A stretch of 64,000 bases of DNA from Cantharellus purpuraceus (lineage: Eukaryota; Basidiomycota; Agaricomycetes; Cantharellales; Hydnaceae). Every line of letters starts with the position of its first letter. Positions within the stretch are counted from its first letter, which is position 1. Positions 1-11,900 of this stretch are shown here, one piece after another. A program made the position numbers and the translations under genes. Location: contig JALBUN010000010.1 of assembly GCA_025174535.1 (NCBI GenBank), forward strand, positions 1,116,001 through 1,180,000, read 5' to 3'. Below the pieces are notes generated by a model, which was given only the letters and a program-made list of their open reading frames with translations, did not search any database and was not told the DNA's origin.

Positions 1-496
1 ATCTCGACAGCCTTGCGTTTTTCAGGAGATGACACTGTATGAGCTGGCCTAAATCTGCCACTCTCATGAGCAGTTCTCTTTGATGGAATGCCATTACTTG
101 CGACCTTGGCATTGAGCGTGCTTGAAGGGCTTGGGCCCTTGGGTGACTTGGGGGATCGAGGAGAGACAGAGACTCGAGCATTGTGTGTGATGGTGTATAC
201 GTGGGACATTGCACTGAAAGACGGGCGTATACAACGACATGAAGTTTGCAGCGGATTCGGTTGGAAGCGGTACAAGCGGAGCAGCTGTTTACGGGCGCTC
301 GTTATATCTCCGAAGTCGAACTTCAGCAACACATGGTGAGCGTTCCCCCAGCACCCGTGACACTAGACATGTAATGACCCGATGTCATGCTGCCACTGTA
401 GTCAAGCGAGTTGAGGTATACAGCAAACACCCAACTGGAGCATTGTACGAGTCTTTGTGTCGCTCAGAGACTGCCACTAATATCCTGGGTCTCCAG
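1..496. other. Left edge, no complete gene
   Basis: No convincing gene is visible. A short stretch ending at base 182 before a GT could encode a Leu-Glu-His end that joins in phase to the SF3b5-like exon at 497. That would need a 314-base intron, unusually long here, and no start codon lies in that frame, so it is only a candidate exon. Confidence 0.3.
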
Positions 497-880
497 TGCA
501 CGCTCGATACACTGGCACAGGTGAGAATGATTGGCTCGGTTTTGGAAGCACTTTACTAATCCTTCACAGGCCATGCGGACCTCACCAAGTAGTGAGTCTA
601 CAGCATAATTGAGATCGTGGGTATCATTGAAAGATTCTTGGCAAGTGATTGGCTCACCCATCAACATCGAGACACTCTGGCATCCATCGTGGGCCATCCA
701 ACCTTGAACTCATATCTCGCTATTGCAGACGGAGAATCCATCGGGCGTGTGAAATTTGAAATGACTGAGGTAAAGATTCGCTTCCATTACCGCTCTGGTT
801 CGTCTTCTCACTTATGCATGGACCTTAAACAGCGCATGCTCCAACCCTGTGGACCGCCCCCTCCTAGGGATGATGACTAA
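497..880 (+). CDS. SF3b subunit 5 (SF3b10/Ysf3)-like splicing factor, 5' exon unresolved
   Basis: This is a small subunit of the U2 snRNP SF3b complex, which helps recognise the branch point before splicing. Four exons can be joined in phase: 497-520, 570-591, 646-769 and 833-880, all with GT-AG introns. The product reads through YTGTGHADLTKYDW, HQHRDTLASIVGH and SYLAIADGESIGRV, and ends MLQPCGPPPPRDDD. The TGTGHAD, NQHRD-like and MLQPCGPP blocks are hallmarks of this family of about 85 residues. The N-terminal 10-15 residues are missing. One possible exon ends at 182 (residues QRLEH, as in the human QLEHL start), but it would require a long intron and a further upstream start. The family call is firm; whether the copy is complete is uncertain. 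Confidence 0.8.
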
Positions 881-1379
881 GTACCGTAATATCCTGTGTT
901 ATCGGTATGCAAAGATACAAGGAATATGCGATTCAAATAATAGTCACCCATTTCAGACCTCCAGATGCCCTCAGACTCATCAGTCTCAAGTTGCCAATAT
1001 TAGCAATGCCGAGTCGGAAGGTTTCTTCCGGGGTTTACACTCGAGCACATGTGTTTACTGCCTGTTCTTTCAACGACTAGCAGAGGATGTTAGATGTAGC
1101 ACTCTTACTGTAGGAACTAGACCCATCTTGGCGATAACTTTATCGTTTACATCAAGCCACTCCGTGTTTCACGGATGGTTTACGCAGCTCAGCTGTAGTA
1201 AGAGGCCTTGTCAACTAAAGTATTGAATTCGAAAGTCGGATGACATTGCATCGCGTCAATGAGTACATGCGAGCTTCCGAATAGATGATTGGCTAAGAGT
1301 CTTCCGAAGTTTTACCCAGCATAAATAGGGAGTGGCTATTCACCAGTCGGAGCCGGCTTTCCTCTCCACACTAAGCTCT
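881..1379. other. Intergenic, nothing recognised
   Basis: There are only short open stretches without family resemblance. A TATA-like ATAAATA lies at about 1321-1327, roughly 55 bases before the proposed F-box start, and could serve that gene. Confidence 0.4.
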
Positions 1380-2360
1380 ATGGGAGGGCAAAGGTGCGTC
1401 TTTCATCTTCCCTGCCTCTTCTACAAATCCACACGCCAACCAACGATTTGCAGATTCTTGGCAGAGATTCTGCATGCTCTGCCTGTTGAGCTGGTTCGAA
1501 TTATTTTTGAAGACGCAGCTTGCCGCTCACGGGCAAATGCCGTTAATCTTGTCTGTGTGTCAAAGACCGTGCAAAAGTGGATTGTCCCACTTTTATATCA
1601 AACTGTCGTGCTCGAAACGACACGCTCTGTGCTCTCTTTTTATGATACAATTCTAATTTCGAAGTCGGATTTTGCTTGTCATATCAGGGCTCTCTACCTG
1701 GCGTCACCACCTTCTCCCGGACTCCCCCCTGCGTTTCTGAATAATTTTCCTGCCCTGCAACACCTGGCCGTTTGTAGCCTCTCCCTTCGCGAACCCCCGC
1801 GCTCGGCAATACCTCTACATAACTTTCCCCGCCCGATTAGCATCACCATCACTGGACCACTGGGTCGTATCTCCTTTCGTCATCCAATATTCCACCACTG
1901 CACGCACCTGTATCTCGCTGACGACGTCCCTGGACCGCCCACTCTCATGACCGAAGTCCTCCCGTGTCTGACACACCTCGCTTGCGCATATCGACATGGG
2001 ACTAGTAGCATTACTGCTGTGACGTGCCTCCCTCTCCTCCTTGCTCAGAGACGAACCGACAGGTCACCATGCATCGTTCCGGACGGTGAGCCTGCATCCA
2101 CATTGCCCGTTCGTATGACCCCCGTGAAGCCCAAGGTGCTCATCGTTGAGTTATACCTTTCAAATGGGACCCCGGATGCCACGATGTTTGTAATGGAACG
2201 ACTGGGTCTGAGCAAGTCACCGTTGGAGCGTCAGCTTCGAGCGGATCCGCGACTTTTGTCCAGACCCGGTAGGCCTCTTACACCACAGCGCTGGGTGGAC
2301 AGTGTGGTGAACAATGTCATGTGGACGACAGCTGAGCGGGAAGTAATGTTACAGGCGTGA
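1380..2360 (+). CDS. F-box-like protein of the Agaricomycete type
   Basis: A probable substrate-binding subunit of an SCF ubiquitin ligase. I place the start at the ATG at 1380. A short intron (about 1394-1453) then brings MGGQR in frame with FLAEILHALPVELVRIIFED, an F-box-like block with the LPxELxxxIF core. After it come a cysteine-containing helix (NAVNLVCVSKTVQKWIVPLLY) and a leucine-rich C-terminal part without clear repeats. This layout (F-box, then LYxTVVL and weakly LRR-like sequence) is typical of the large F-box families of mushroom genomes. An ATG at 1332 would also stay open without splicing, but it would insert the intron sequence just ahead of the F-box. The end at 2360 assumes no splicing at the GTGAGT that overlaps the stop; splicing there could add about ten other residues. 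The substrate is unknown. Confidence 0.6.
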   Translation: MGGQRCVFHLPCLFYKSTRQPTICRFLAEILHALPVELVRIIFEDAACRSRANAVNLVCVSKTVQKWIVPLLYQTVVLETTRSVLSFYDTILISKSDFACHIRALYLASPPSPGLPPAFLNNFPALQHLAVCSLSLREPPRSAIPLHNFPRPISITITGPLGRISFRHPIFHHCTHLYLADDVPGPPTLMTEVLPCLTHLACAYRHGTSSITAVTCLPLLLAQRRTDRSPCIVPDGEPASTLPVRMTPVKPKVLIVELYLSNGTPDATMFVMERLGLSKSPLERQLRADPRLLSRPGRPLTPQRWVDSVVNNVMWTTAEREVMLQA

Positions 2361-4011
2361 GTTGTTACTGTGTTTTTGGAACTTGCTAACAAGTCGACAA
2401 TGTCCTCGTTGCTTACATTGTGCCGATCCAGCGGACAGCGCATTTATGATGACAGAACATGACCTTTGATGAAAGCCGTATGAACGCATTGTAGACGCTG
2501 TCTCGCGTAGAGTGTGAGTGGGCTTTCATTTCTTGTGGCCAACCTATGAGTTAGAACTTTGAACTCATGCTTTTGACTTTGCTTAAAGAGTACAAGCTCT
2601 CTCAATGTCACTCGTTAGGAATTTCGTGGTGTCTCAAATCGATATACAGTTTGAACCCATACCCTATCTTAATTTCAGACCCTATCATTGCCTTGTGGCC
2701 GGCAATGAAAGAGCGCTCCGACAGAACCCTTGACGGCCTCCGGCTCGGTTTGCCTGTCCCTGACATGCGAGCCAGCACGTCCATCTAGCCTACGTACTTG
2801 GTGCCTCAGCATAGAATTGGGTGACAGGTGTGGTCATGTGGCGTAGACCTCCCAAGTCTCGACACCCAGACCTCTTCAACAAAAGGCATTTTTTATATCG
2901 GGTGCTGGTTCGGTTATGCTCCGCAAAGGTTCCCCACAATACTTATCCAGATGCATCATTCCCACCTGTTTTGTGTCAGCACTGCTGGACCATTTTCCGT
3001 ATTGGTGCGTCCAGCTGGTCATAGTTGTACAGTCTGTAGAAATAAAATTCAGTGACCGCCTTATTATCTTCAAAGTTTCCGTACTCTGTTTGATGGTGAT
3101 ATCCGGATGAGACGCCAACAGAGGTCTATACGGAGTTAGAGTTGTTGGTCATGGTGATTTTCCCCCTTATTGAGAGAACAACCTCATCTTGGCATACAGT
3201 ATCAAATCAAGTGATTAAGCTAAGTGGCGGACGGGTGTACAAAAGCCATAATTTACCATAGCGCTCAGTCACACCCAGCCAATCTAGACTCGTGTCCCGT
3301 TTTTGCTTAAGTAATTCTATTAGGATGACGCACATTTATTCACGTGAGTGCGTCTCGTCCTATGTACCTCGATAGACTTTCATCTTGCCCGTCATGTGCG
3401 TTTACTTGTAACACACTACAGTGATTGGCATGTGAAGTAATTAATGAGACTGCAAGAGTTGAGGAGAACACACTGCATCAGGAGTACAGCCTGCTCAAGT
3501 CGGTGTGAAACACTGGACGTAGAACTCGGTCGATATTGATCATTACTATATCCAGAGTCCAACGTCGTCGTGTCCCGTGGCCTCACAAGGGTCAGTGGGG
3601 CGCTTAGATTAAGACCCTTAAGGAAAAAAGGATACCTTTCAAGGTCTGACGTAGAGAACGCATCTTCCAAATAACAATCAAACCGTAGCATTGGGGAGCG
3701 TTCTATTCAAAGCAGACTGTGCGAAGGGTATGGAGTGAAGACGCACGGAAAATGCCGAATGCACAACCCCGAATACTACGCTCAATGCCGAGGCATTCGT
3801 GGCAGATCTACTAACCCCCATTAGCACAGCCTTTCCATCAATATCCGTAACTTCTGCGTCAAATGCAGGTCAACGCCCGCTTCCAAAATGGCACTTATAC
3901 ACCCTTGCAAATATGTCCACCCATCACATCACCGTAGTGGTCTCTTTGCGGCCTGGCCTCATGCGAGACATGACCCGCATTTAAATAGTCTCTACTCCAC
4001 TCCCGCATATT
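2361..4011. other. Intergenic, nothing recognised
   Basis: About 1.65 kb. Open stretches on both strands are short and show no familiar motif, and no repeats stand out. Confidence 0.4.
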
Positions 4012-5749
4012 ATGACTCTTCAGCAGTTACCTTCTTCCTCTTCCTCAGTAGTCCTCTCAATGCCTGACAGCGAACCCGTCTTTGATACTGATGACACTTG
4101 GGACACTCTCTCGCATGCTCCAGTGGACGACGTGCAGGGGACATGTTGCTTTGGCGTACCCTTGACGCGAATGGTTAAACTTGAGTACATGTCCTCGCCA
4201 TCAGTCCAAAGTACCGACCTCGAGGACTTGGGGGACTCGGAGTACTTGGTTCGCGCTGAGGAAATTAACCACATCGAGGAAGATATGTCCCTATTTGATT
4301 TAGCACTTTCGCATCGCGACGACGAGGACGCGGACGAGAACGCGTCTCTACGGTGGCCTACTCATGCATATGTGCACCACGTCATTGACCACATGGTTTC
4401 TCACACTCAACGCTTGTCCTCGCCCCGAGTAGGTACCCCCTACTCTGAGCTGTATTACCGGTGGATTTAATGGTATCGTCTTCTGTCATTAGATATATAT
4501 GCATGCTACACCTTCACATCCATCATATCCGCTTCTCATCAGGCGTCTACCTTCCACCTCCACGTATTCCCGTGAGCTTGCGCTTTGGCGTTACTTGAAT
4601 GAAGCTTCTTTGCGACGCGATCCCTGGAACCCCTCACCCCCTGTTATTTCGATTATAGAACGAGGAATACACAGTTCAGCCGACGACGGTGAGGACGAAG
4701 CATATATCGTTATGGACCGAATGTATCATTTACAGGACAATCCCATGAAATGCACCGGTGATTGGGTTGATTTTGTACGCCAAATGCTTCAGGTAATAGG
4801 CTTCAATTTTGTCGATCCGTGGTTTGACATTGACATTGACATCTCTAGGGCTTGGTGTTTCTGCACGAACACAACATTGCACAAGTGTCATATCCGATTG
4901 CTGACGCGGCCAGCCCACCTAATGTCATGATGGACATTGGTCTTGCTCCTCCGCAGACTCATTTCTCTCGTGCCGAATTTCCCGTCAAATATTATCTTCT
5001 CGATTTCTCAAAAGCTGTGATAGTACGGGTCAGTACAGTGACACGGCCACCATGTCCTGCTCAAGTTCCAAGTTGGCGCGGTCGAACCAAAAGCACCGTT
5101 CTTCTCTCTTCTTCTCGTCCCCGAATTCCGTCTGTTCCCTCGGATTCATTCGTTGGTTCTCTGGCTGTCGACACACCGTCGGTGAACCTCACCTTCACGT
5201 TAGCAGGCGCACGGACTCGCTCTGACTCAGACGTGACACTTGTGTCAGAGTTTAACACATCGGATCTCAATAGTCTGAATATGGATACCCCGAAACAGAA
5301 CCACTTCTTCTCTCAACCAAGTTCCCCTGATCGGTTTTCTGATCCTGAAGTGGAGTCTGGCTCCGAGGACGCTTCTTCTGACGAGGGGGAGCAGAAAAAT
5401 GTCAGAGTGGTCCGCGCTGCCACACGAGCCTTACTATTCGCGACGGATCTCAAGAACCTAGCGCGAGTGTTGGAAAGCGCAGTTCAATCGGTAGATAATC
5501 TGCATTTGATCTAAAGCCAATTCTCTAACTCTACGTCTATTCCCCTCGGTTCTTTAGGCAACACCCGTGAGCGAGGCGCTCGTGCCAGTATTCACCGCCA
5601 TGCGACAAGCCAGGACGCTTTCTCTAAGTGCAGAAGATGCACTCAGATTGTTTGAATCTGCTGTCCGCCAGCTCGATGTGACTGGCCGGTGTTGGCGCGG
5701 GCTGGATCCTGGTTCCCGAACTGTCCCATCAGGATACACACTAAGCTAG
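4012..5749 (+). CDS. Kinase-fold protein with degenerate catalytic motifs
   Basis: It resembles the Agaricomycete-expanded protein-kinase-like family in which LGLVFLHEHxxAHxD and VKYYxIDFG mark the catalytic and metal loops. The N-terminal exon (4012 to about 4450) is acidic and low-complexity. A second part carries YSRELALWRYLNEASLRRDP and a hinge-like EAYIVMDRMYHLQDNP. After an intron at about 4793-4848 come GLVFLHEHNIA and VKYYLLDFSKA. The Asp of the HRD-type loop is not in place (HEHNIA is followed by QVSY), and the DFG-like triplet reads DFS, so catalysis is doubtful. A Ser/Glu-rich insert (about 5150-5400) and a final exon from 5560 (ending LFESAVRQLD, like the kinase C-lobe SRPTAAEALxLFE helix) complete it. 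The first junction, near 4450-4505, could not be joined cleanly in phase, so the gene may be slightly broken there. Confidence 0.5.
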
Positions 5750-6911
5750 GTCAGGTGCCCGGTGGCAACTACGTTGCGTCCATCACGACTTGGCAGGACA
5801 TGCTCATATGCCAGCCACAGTCTTCACACATCTCTCCCACGCCCAGTGACAGGGTGCATCCCAGCTGCCTTGGCCTCGCTCAACACTAATCTCATATTTG
5901 ATTCTCCTTGCTGAATCGTATCTCGCTTGTTATTTACATTTTGTTCCTAGGTTCAGAGCACATCAATCATATGTATTATTTGCTTTGGAGTAATTGCCAT
6001 GTACATTGTATTGTACTTACCATTTCGAGAATAGGAGACAGATCTGTCATGATCGGGATGCTTTGCTTCCCCGGGTTACGGTAACTTGACCGATCGAGAC
6101 TTTCCCTATGCGATAAACAGGTGGCGGCGACCTATCGTAGTGACGTCACTGCAGAAGCCATGCCTTGTTCTCAAGTCAAGCTTCGACCACAGCGATGTTC
6201 TTTATTGGTTTTCAACTTTCTCTTTTCCCTTTACCCTCAGCGTTGTTTTCTGAAAATATACTTTCAAGAGTGCAGTTTCGATTTTTCCTACAGGATATAG
6301 GTATTCTATCCATTTTGGCTAGTCCCGAAATGTGCGAACCCCACCGGTAATACACCGCTGCTTTTACTTGTGTTAACAAGGTCCGAAATGTTTCGTATTC
6401 ATTCAAAGAAAGTTCTGCTGATAGATCAGCAAGACAAGAAGCGCCAAGTCAAAACTACGTGTTCAGTCTGGTATATGTGGCTTGGATTTATCAGGGGTTT
6501 GATGTGGGCCAGGTCTTTATTTCAAACAGAGGGTCCCAATAGGCACAGAGAACGACATCAAGTGGCACGAGCGACTGCGATGACATGAGCACCACAGGAT
6601 GAATCGAACCCTGCTTTCTAGAGTTGTGGTGTGATTTCTGAGAAAAAGTGACTATACAAAGGTAATCACACCGATAACAAATAAGTCGCCACCATGACCA
6701 TGCAGAATATCGGCCATTGATTGAGAATCATCAGGAAAGTTCCTATCATGTCATACGCCCATGAAATATGTGTGAGGAAGTAGTACAAGCAGTTCGAGAA
6801 AGGGGGCAGCAAGACCTGCGAGGATTAATCTCGGATCAACGATAACGCACTAGGAAAAGATCGCCGCCACATCCCAAGGTACTGGTCGATATATCTGACG
6901 CTGCGTTGACT
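5750..6911. other. Intergenic, nothing recognised
   Basis: About 1.2 kb with scattered stops in all frames and no motif or repeat that I recognise. It lies between the kinase-like gene and the ATR-derived fragment. Confidence 0.4.
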
Positions 6912-7430
6912 TCAACCAGAAGGTAGCATTGTCTCTTCGCCTCCCCCGGCCTCCCAGGAATGAGATCTTGAGAAACCGCACCCTAGGCACCGGAGACAAC
7001 GAAGACACGCTTTCACCTTAGCGTTGAACCCACAGAATTTCAGGAGTTCTTGAATAGCAAAAGCAAGGTGGCTCTGAAACTTGATATCACTGGTCGATCT
7101 GAACGTCCCTAGAAGAACGTCTGTAATAAGGTAGACAGCAAATTGAATTGACTCTTCCCCGTCGCCAAAGGTTTGATATAAAATTACGCTCGAGTCACTA
7201 GTCGTTAGCTCCAAGCGATCCGGGTCGACAGCTCCTAGTCGTCCGATGCAATCAAAACCCAACAACTGTAGTGTCTCTACACCTCCGTCACGGCAGGCAG
7301 TATCCCATAGACTCACCACGATCTTACTTATCATAGGGTCGAAGACATCTCCCGAGGCCAGTTTCAGTATGTAATGTTGGTTCCTATCCATGAAATGTCT
7401 AACTTCCACAAGGTTCGAACAATGCTTCAA
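6912..7430 (-). pseudogene. Isolated fragment of an ATR/Mec1 checkpoint kinase gene
   Basis: About 125 residues match the helical-repeat region of ATR/Mec1 (PIKK family), well upstream of its kinase domain. The diagnostic part is DCIGRLGAVDPDRLEL, equivalent to the ECLGELGAIDP block of human ATR. It is followed after about 50 residues by FQSHLAFAIQELLKFCGF, equivalent to the AAYAIQELL block. The reading frame is open over this whole piece, but it is preceded by an in-frame stop and followed by unrelated Cys/Arg-rich sequence and a stop. A full ATR protein exceeds 2000 residues, so this is a fragment. No FAT, kinase or FATC sequence lies nearby. It sits 120 bases downstream of the ZIP gene. 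A partial duplication or transposed piece is more likely than a functional gene. Confidence 0.75.
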
Positions 7431-7550
7431 GATGCACTTCTCGATCCAATTAGATTATTCCAGTCTCAATACAGCTAGGGGAAGCCGTAAGCCCTCGTCA
7501 ATTTCCATATCCACGGTCCGTTGAATCGTCCAATCACCAGCGGGAATTAC

Positions 7551-8746
7551 TTAACGTATATGACCACCCTCGTGTCCATGTCCCACAAGAGACCCAATCA
7601 CAAATGGGAGAAAGATTCCACCAACAAGGAGGAAGACCCTCTGCAGCTTGCTCAGTTCCTCCGTTGACAACGAATCACTGCCGTCATCATGTGAATGTGC
7701 ACCAATGGGTTGGATTACCGTTGCCACATAGAGGAAGGTGCCACCCTGTTCGGAGTGGAGGAGGTTCAGAAATAATAGGAAATAGCGGGCACTAGTGGCA
7801 ACTTACAGATATGAGTAGAGCGACTCCAGTCCAGTTCCCCACGTGGGCACCAATAACATTTAGTAGAACGAATGAAATCACAGTACCCACGGGCGTGGCT
7901 GCGCTAAAGACAGCCACATGCTTTTTAATATCAGGACGTGGAAGGGAAGTAGATAGCAGTGATGTCGTTAGGGCCAAAGCAGTCGGTGCTACATAATATA
8001 GGTTTCATGTAAACATAGGAAGAGGGACAGAGTTGCAGGAAGCAAACATTTATGTATGATCAATGCTATAAAGACGACTAGGGATGCACTCGTGTCAGAA
8101 CCATGTTCCCCGGAGGCTGATGCCCCAAGTGCCAAACCATCGGCAAGGGAATGGATGACCAGCCCAAGAGTTAAAGGATTTGCTACGACTTGAACAGGAA
8201 GCCCTGAAGGTTTTGGTCCGAAATTAGTGTGCCTGACCGTTGGGAGGGTAATGTCAATATCTGGATTTAACTCATCATCCTCAAGATCCGCAGCCAGTGG
8301 GGGCATTTCAAATGCTGGTTGAGATCTGGAAGGTGTGGTACTGATCGCATGCGGTGCAAGAAATTGCTCGAGAATGAGCATGAACGCGAATCCGACGAGA
8401 AGCGACAGTGCAATTCGGGGGACTAATGAAGCTCCTTCCGTAGCCAAAACAGCTTCAACTCCTCTTCAAATATGGGGGTGTCAGAGTTATATGGAGTAAA
8501 TAATAGACCATCAGTATACTGACTCCGGAATGATGACCCCTAAAGCCGCCCCCAGCAGCAATCCATTTCCAAACGTAGAGAGTTGCAGGCGACGCCTTGC
8601 TGATAGACATCTAAATACCCAGTTTTTGTGACTCGGACTAGCAAGAACTAACCAGAGAACATGAATGACAACGGCAGAATGCCGACCGTGAACGACGAAA
8701 CACCAAGAACCAAGGAGAGCGCCAATATTCTCCACATTCCTTCCAT
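7551..8746 (-). CDS. ZIP-family zinc transporter, ZIP9-like
   Basis: A multi-pass membrane protein that moves zinc towards the cytosol, probably at the Golgi or an endomembrane as for SLC39A9. Exon 1 (8746-8653) gives a first helix ending GILPLSFMFS. A 53-base intron then joins it in phase to ARRRLQLSTFGNGLLLG, AALGVIIPES, which matches the ZIP9 start. Later exons carry an acidic cytosolic loop, then the metal-binding helix HSLADGLALGASA (His and Asp conserved), a second helix with VFIALIIHKAPTAFAL-type sequence containing HK, and GTFLYVATV near the end. The C-terminus is His-rich (GHGHEGGHIR) and stops at 7551. It is transcribed divergently from POL1 with a 191-base gap. It appears intact, with four to five introns. 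Confidence 0.88.
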
Positions 8747-8858
8747 TTTGAAAGATAAGTAGTAGGCCTAAAACTAGCTTGAAGTTTGCGCTTGATAGTC
8801 ACTTCGGGTGTCACTCGTCTAGATAAATCGTGAGATAATGCGGCCGAGCAGCTGGAAG

Positions 8859-8933
8859 ACGCGTTAAGTTACGCGTCACCACGTCTGTCACTTATTCCTT
8901 GGCGCGTTTTCTCCGTCCTGTTACTTTACGCGT
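8859..8933 (+). promoter_or_regulatory. Cluster of three ACGCGT (MCB-like) boxes upstream of POL1
   Basis: Perfect ACGCGT hexamers lie at 8859-8864, 8871-8876 and 8928-8933, the last ending five bases before the POL1 ATG. A related GGCGCGTT sits at 8901-8908. A fourth ACGCGT (9042-9047) lies inside the first POL1 intron. ACGCGT is the MluI cell-cycle box bound by MBF/DSC1 in yeasts, where it drives G1/S transcription of DNA synthesis genes including POL1. A role here is inferred from position, number and the target gene. The same region is the 5' side of the ZIP gene. Confidence 0.7.
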
Positions 8934-8937
8934 CGCA

Positions 8938-11900
8938 ATGTCAAAAGCAGCCAAGTTTGCGGAATACAGGAGAGCAAGGGAAGGAGGAGGAAGGACCTGG
9001 ATGGTGAGAGTCTCGTGGTATGATGTCTGCGCCTTTCATTTACGCGTCAAATCGCAGCCTGCTGAAGATACAAACATATATGACGAAGTTTCCGAAGAGC
9101 AGTACAAGAACGTTGTCAAGGGGCGTTTGCAGCGAGATGATTTCGTCGTGGACGACGGTGTAGATGGTTATGCGGACAATGGCATGGACGAGTGGGAAGC
9201 TGGCAACGGCGCAGCTGAAGATCAAAGCGAGGGAGATGAAGGATATATGAGACAACGTGAGTGTCTATATGTCGTTTTTTAGGTCCTGGCGTCGCTAAGG
9301 ATCTCCAGGTCAGAAGAAAAAAAACACCTCAAAGCCTGTCAAGAAGGCTCCTCCACCTCCGCCTCCAGATATCAGTGCCTATCGACCAGTGATATCGGCA
9401 GCGAGAGAAGAGGAGCTGATGAATAATATATTCTCTTCTATGGATGCAGCTCCTCTCCCTGTACCCAAGAGTCGAAAGCGCAAATCTTCACCCGAGTACG
9501 ATAATTCTTCATCACCTCTCTCTTCAGGATCGCGCTTCTCCACTTACCGAAGCTCGAAGCTTTCCAGCGGATTTACCTCGTCTGATCCCCCAGACGAGAG
9601 CAGCTTCCCCTCCAGCGATGGCGTGCCTTTTAGCCCCCCGAAGAAGTTAAAAGTAGGCGAGAACAGAAGCATTGGCATGACGCCGGCCGTAGATAAACTG
9701 ACAGAGATGGAGGTCAATACACCAGGCGTACCTGATACCTCTTTTGATGACTTGACATTCGATACCGATGTGTACATGGACCTGGACTACGACAAGATTC
9801 CAGCTATGACCCTCAAGGAGGAGCCGGATAAAAAGACCAGAGTTCCTATTTCGGCCCCAAAGCTCCCGCTGATGGTAAAGGACGAAGAAAGGAAGGACAG
9901 CGCGTTGCCGTCTTGGCTCAGCGTGCATGCCGCTCTGAATGTAACTGATGACTCCCTCGGAACATTGGATCGACATCGGTCGACTTCCAGCGTGTCCGCA
10001 CTTGAGGAGGATGGGTCTCTCCGCTTCTACTGGATTGATTACCTCGAGCTCGATGGAAAGATATACTTTGTCGGCAAGGTCCTTGATAAGCAGACGAGAA
10101 AATATGTCAGCTGCTGTGTCACTGTTGAAAATCTACAACGCAATTTATATGTCCTTCCACGGACCTGTCGTGTTGGTGCGTGGCTTCCGCCCTAATATAT
10201 ATATTATGCTGACAAATGGTAGATGAGGATGTCGATACGGACATCATCCCCACACAGGACGATATATATGATGACTTTGACCAGATTCGTCGTAAGGTTG
10301 GCGTCAGGTCATGGGCCGCAAAGTGGGTGAAACGCAAGTACGCGTTTGGGGAGGAGGGTGTACCTACGGGTGAGACTGACTGGATGAAAGTCGTCTATGG
10401 ATTCAATGGTTGGTAGTTCTTACACGTTCTGCGCAACGATGCCTTCATCACATGGAGTAGAGCCTCAGATTCCGAAGGATGTCTCAAGTCCCAATTTCGC
10501 CCGAGTGTTTGGCACAAACACAAGTGCGTTCGAGCTGCTTGTTTTGAAGCGCAAAATTATGGGTCCTTGCTGGCTTGAAATCAAGAAACCTGAAATTGAC
10601 AATAAGGGGGTATGCGCCATGGCTTCTTCCTCCGTTGTATCTATGGGTACTCACTCTATTGTCCTGCAGGTTTCATGGTGCAAATTGGAGGCGACCGTTT
10701 CGGACCCTAAAGACTTTAACCCGTTCTCCGAATCTGACGCCACTGCTCCAAAGGATACCCCTCCTCTTACGGTAATGAGCCTTAGTGCCAGAACCATAGT
10801 GAACCACCGAGAAAATAAGCGTGAGGTTGTGTGTGTATCAGCAAGGACGTGGGTTGATAGTAAGTCTCTTGATACTAACTGTCCTTGGTCCCAGTGGATT
10901 CTTACACTTGTTTTAGCTTACATCGATGATCCAAAGCCACCTGGGGAACTGCCTTGTACTGTATACACATATGTCCGTCCTTTGAACAAGTTCCCGGTCA
11001 ATTTCGAGGCGAAGGCAAGGGAGAACAAGACCAGGATAACGCCTATGAAGAATGAGCGGATGTTGCTCAATCAGTTACTTGGTGACTTCTACTGATTAGT
11101 ATTGCCTGTCCTCTCTAACGGCTGGGGACCCCAGTGACGATTCATAAAGCCGATCCCGATGTTATCGTCGGTCATGGTTTCCTTGGTGTTTCGTTGGATA
11201 TATTGCTTCAGCGTATGCGGGATTTAAAGCCCGAGCATTGGTCGCGCATTGGGAGGTTCAGACGTTTGAAGTGGCCTAATATTGGGAAGCAAGGGACTAA
11301 TCTCAAGTTCCTGAACGGACGATTGCTCTGCGATCTGACAAGCGACGGAGCAAAGGTAGGAGGTTGATGTAATAATGTTTGGCGGTATTAATCACAGCTC
11401 TTTTGTCAGGGTATGATTACATCGACAACATGGTCCCTCACAGAGATGTGCGCATCACATCTCAAGGTTGAAAGGTTGGATATAGACCCGGATGATACCC
11501 ACAAGTACTTGGATGGCGACCTGCCATCTCCCATGGAAATGTTGACCTTTGTCCAGCATTGCGAAACCGACGCGCATTTCCAGATGGCGATTGCCTCAAA
11601 AGTTCAGATCCTTCCCTTAACAAAGCAACTGACGAACCTTGCCGGTAACTCTTGGTGAGTGTCTCGCTAGTCTCGTTCTTCGTTGCCTGCTAATAACGGC
11701 ATTTCTAGGAATAAAACATTGAATGGTGGCCGTGCCGAACGCAACGAATACATTCTGCTACATGAATTTCACCGATTAAAATACGTTTGTCCTGACAAGA
11801 ATTGGGGAAAGAAGTCTGCCGTCGTCCTCAAGAACGAGGCGGAAGAGGGTGATGGGGCTGCCGCTACCACGACAAAGGGCAAGAAAGACAAATACAAGGG

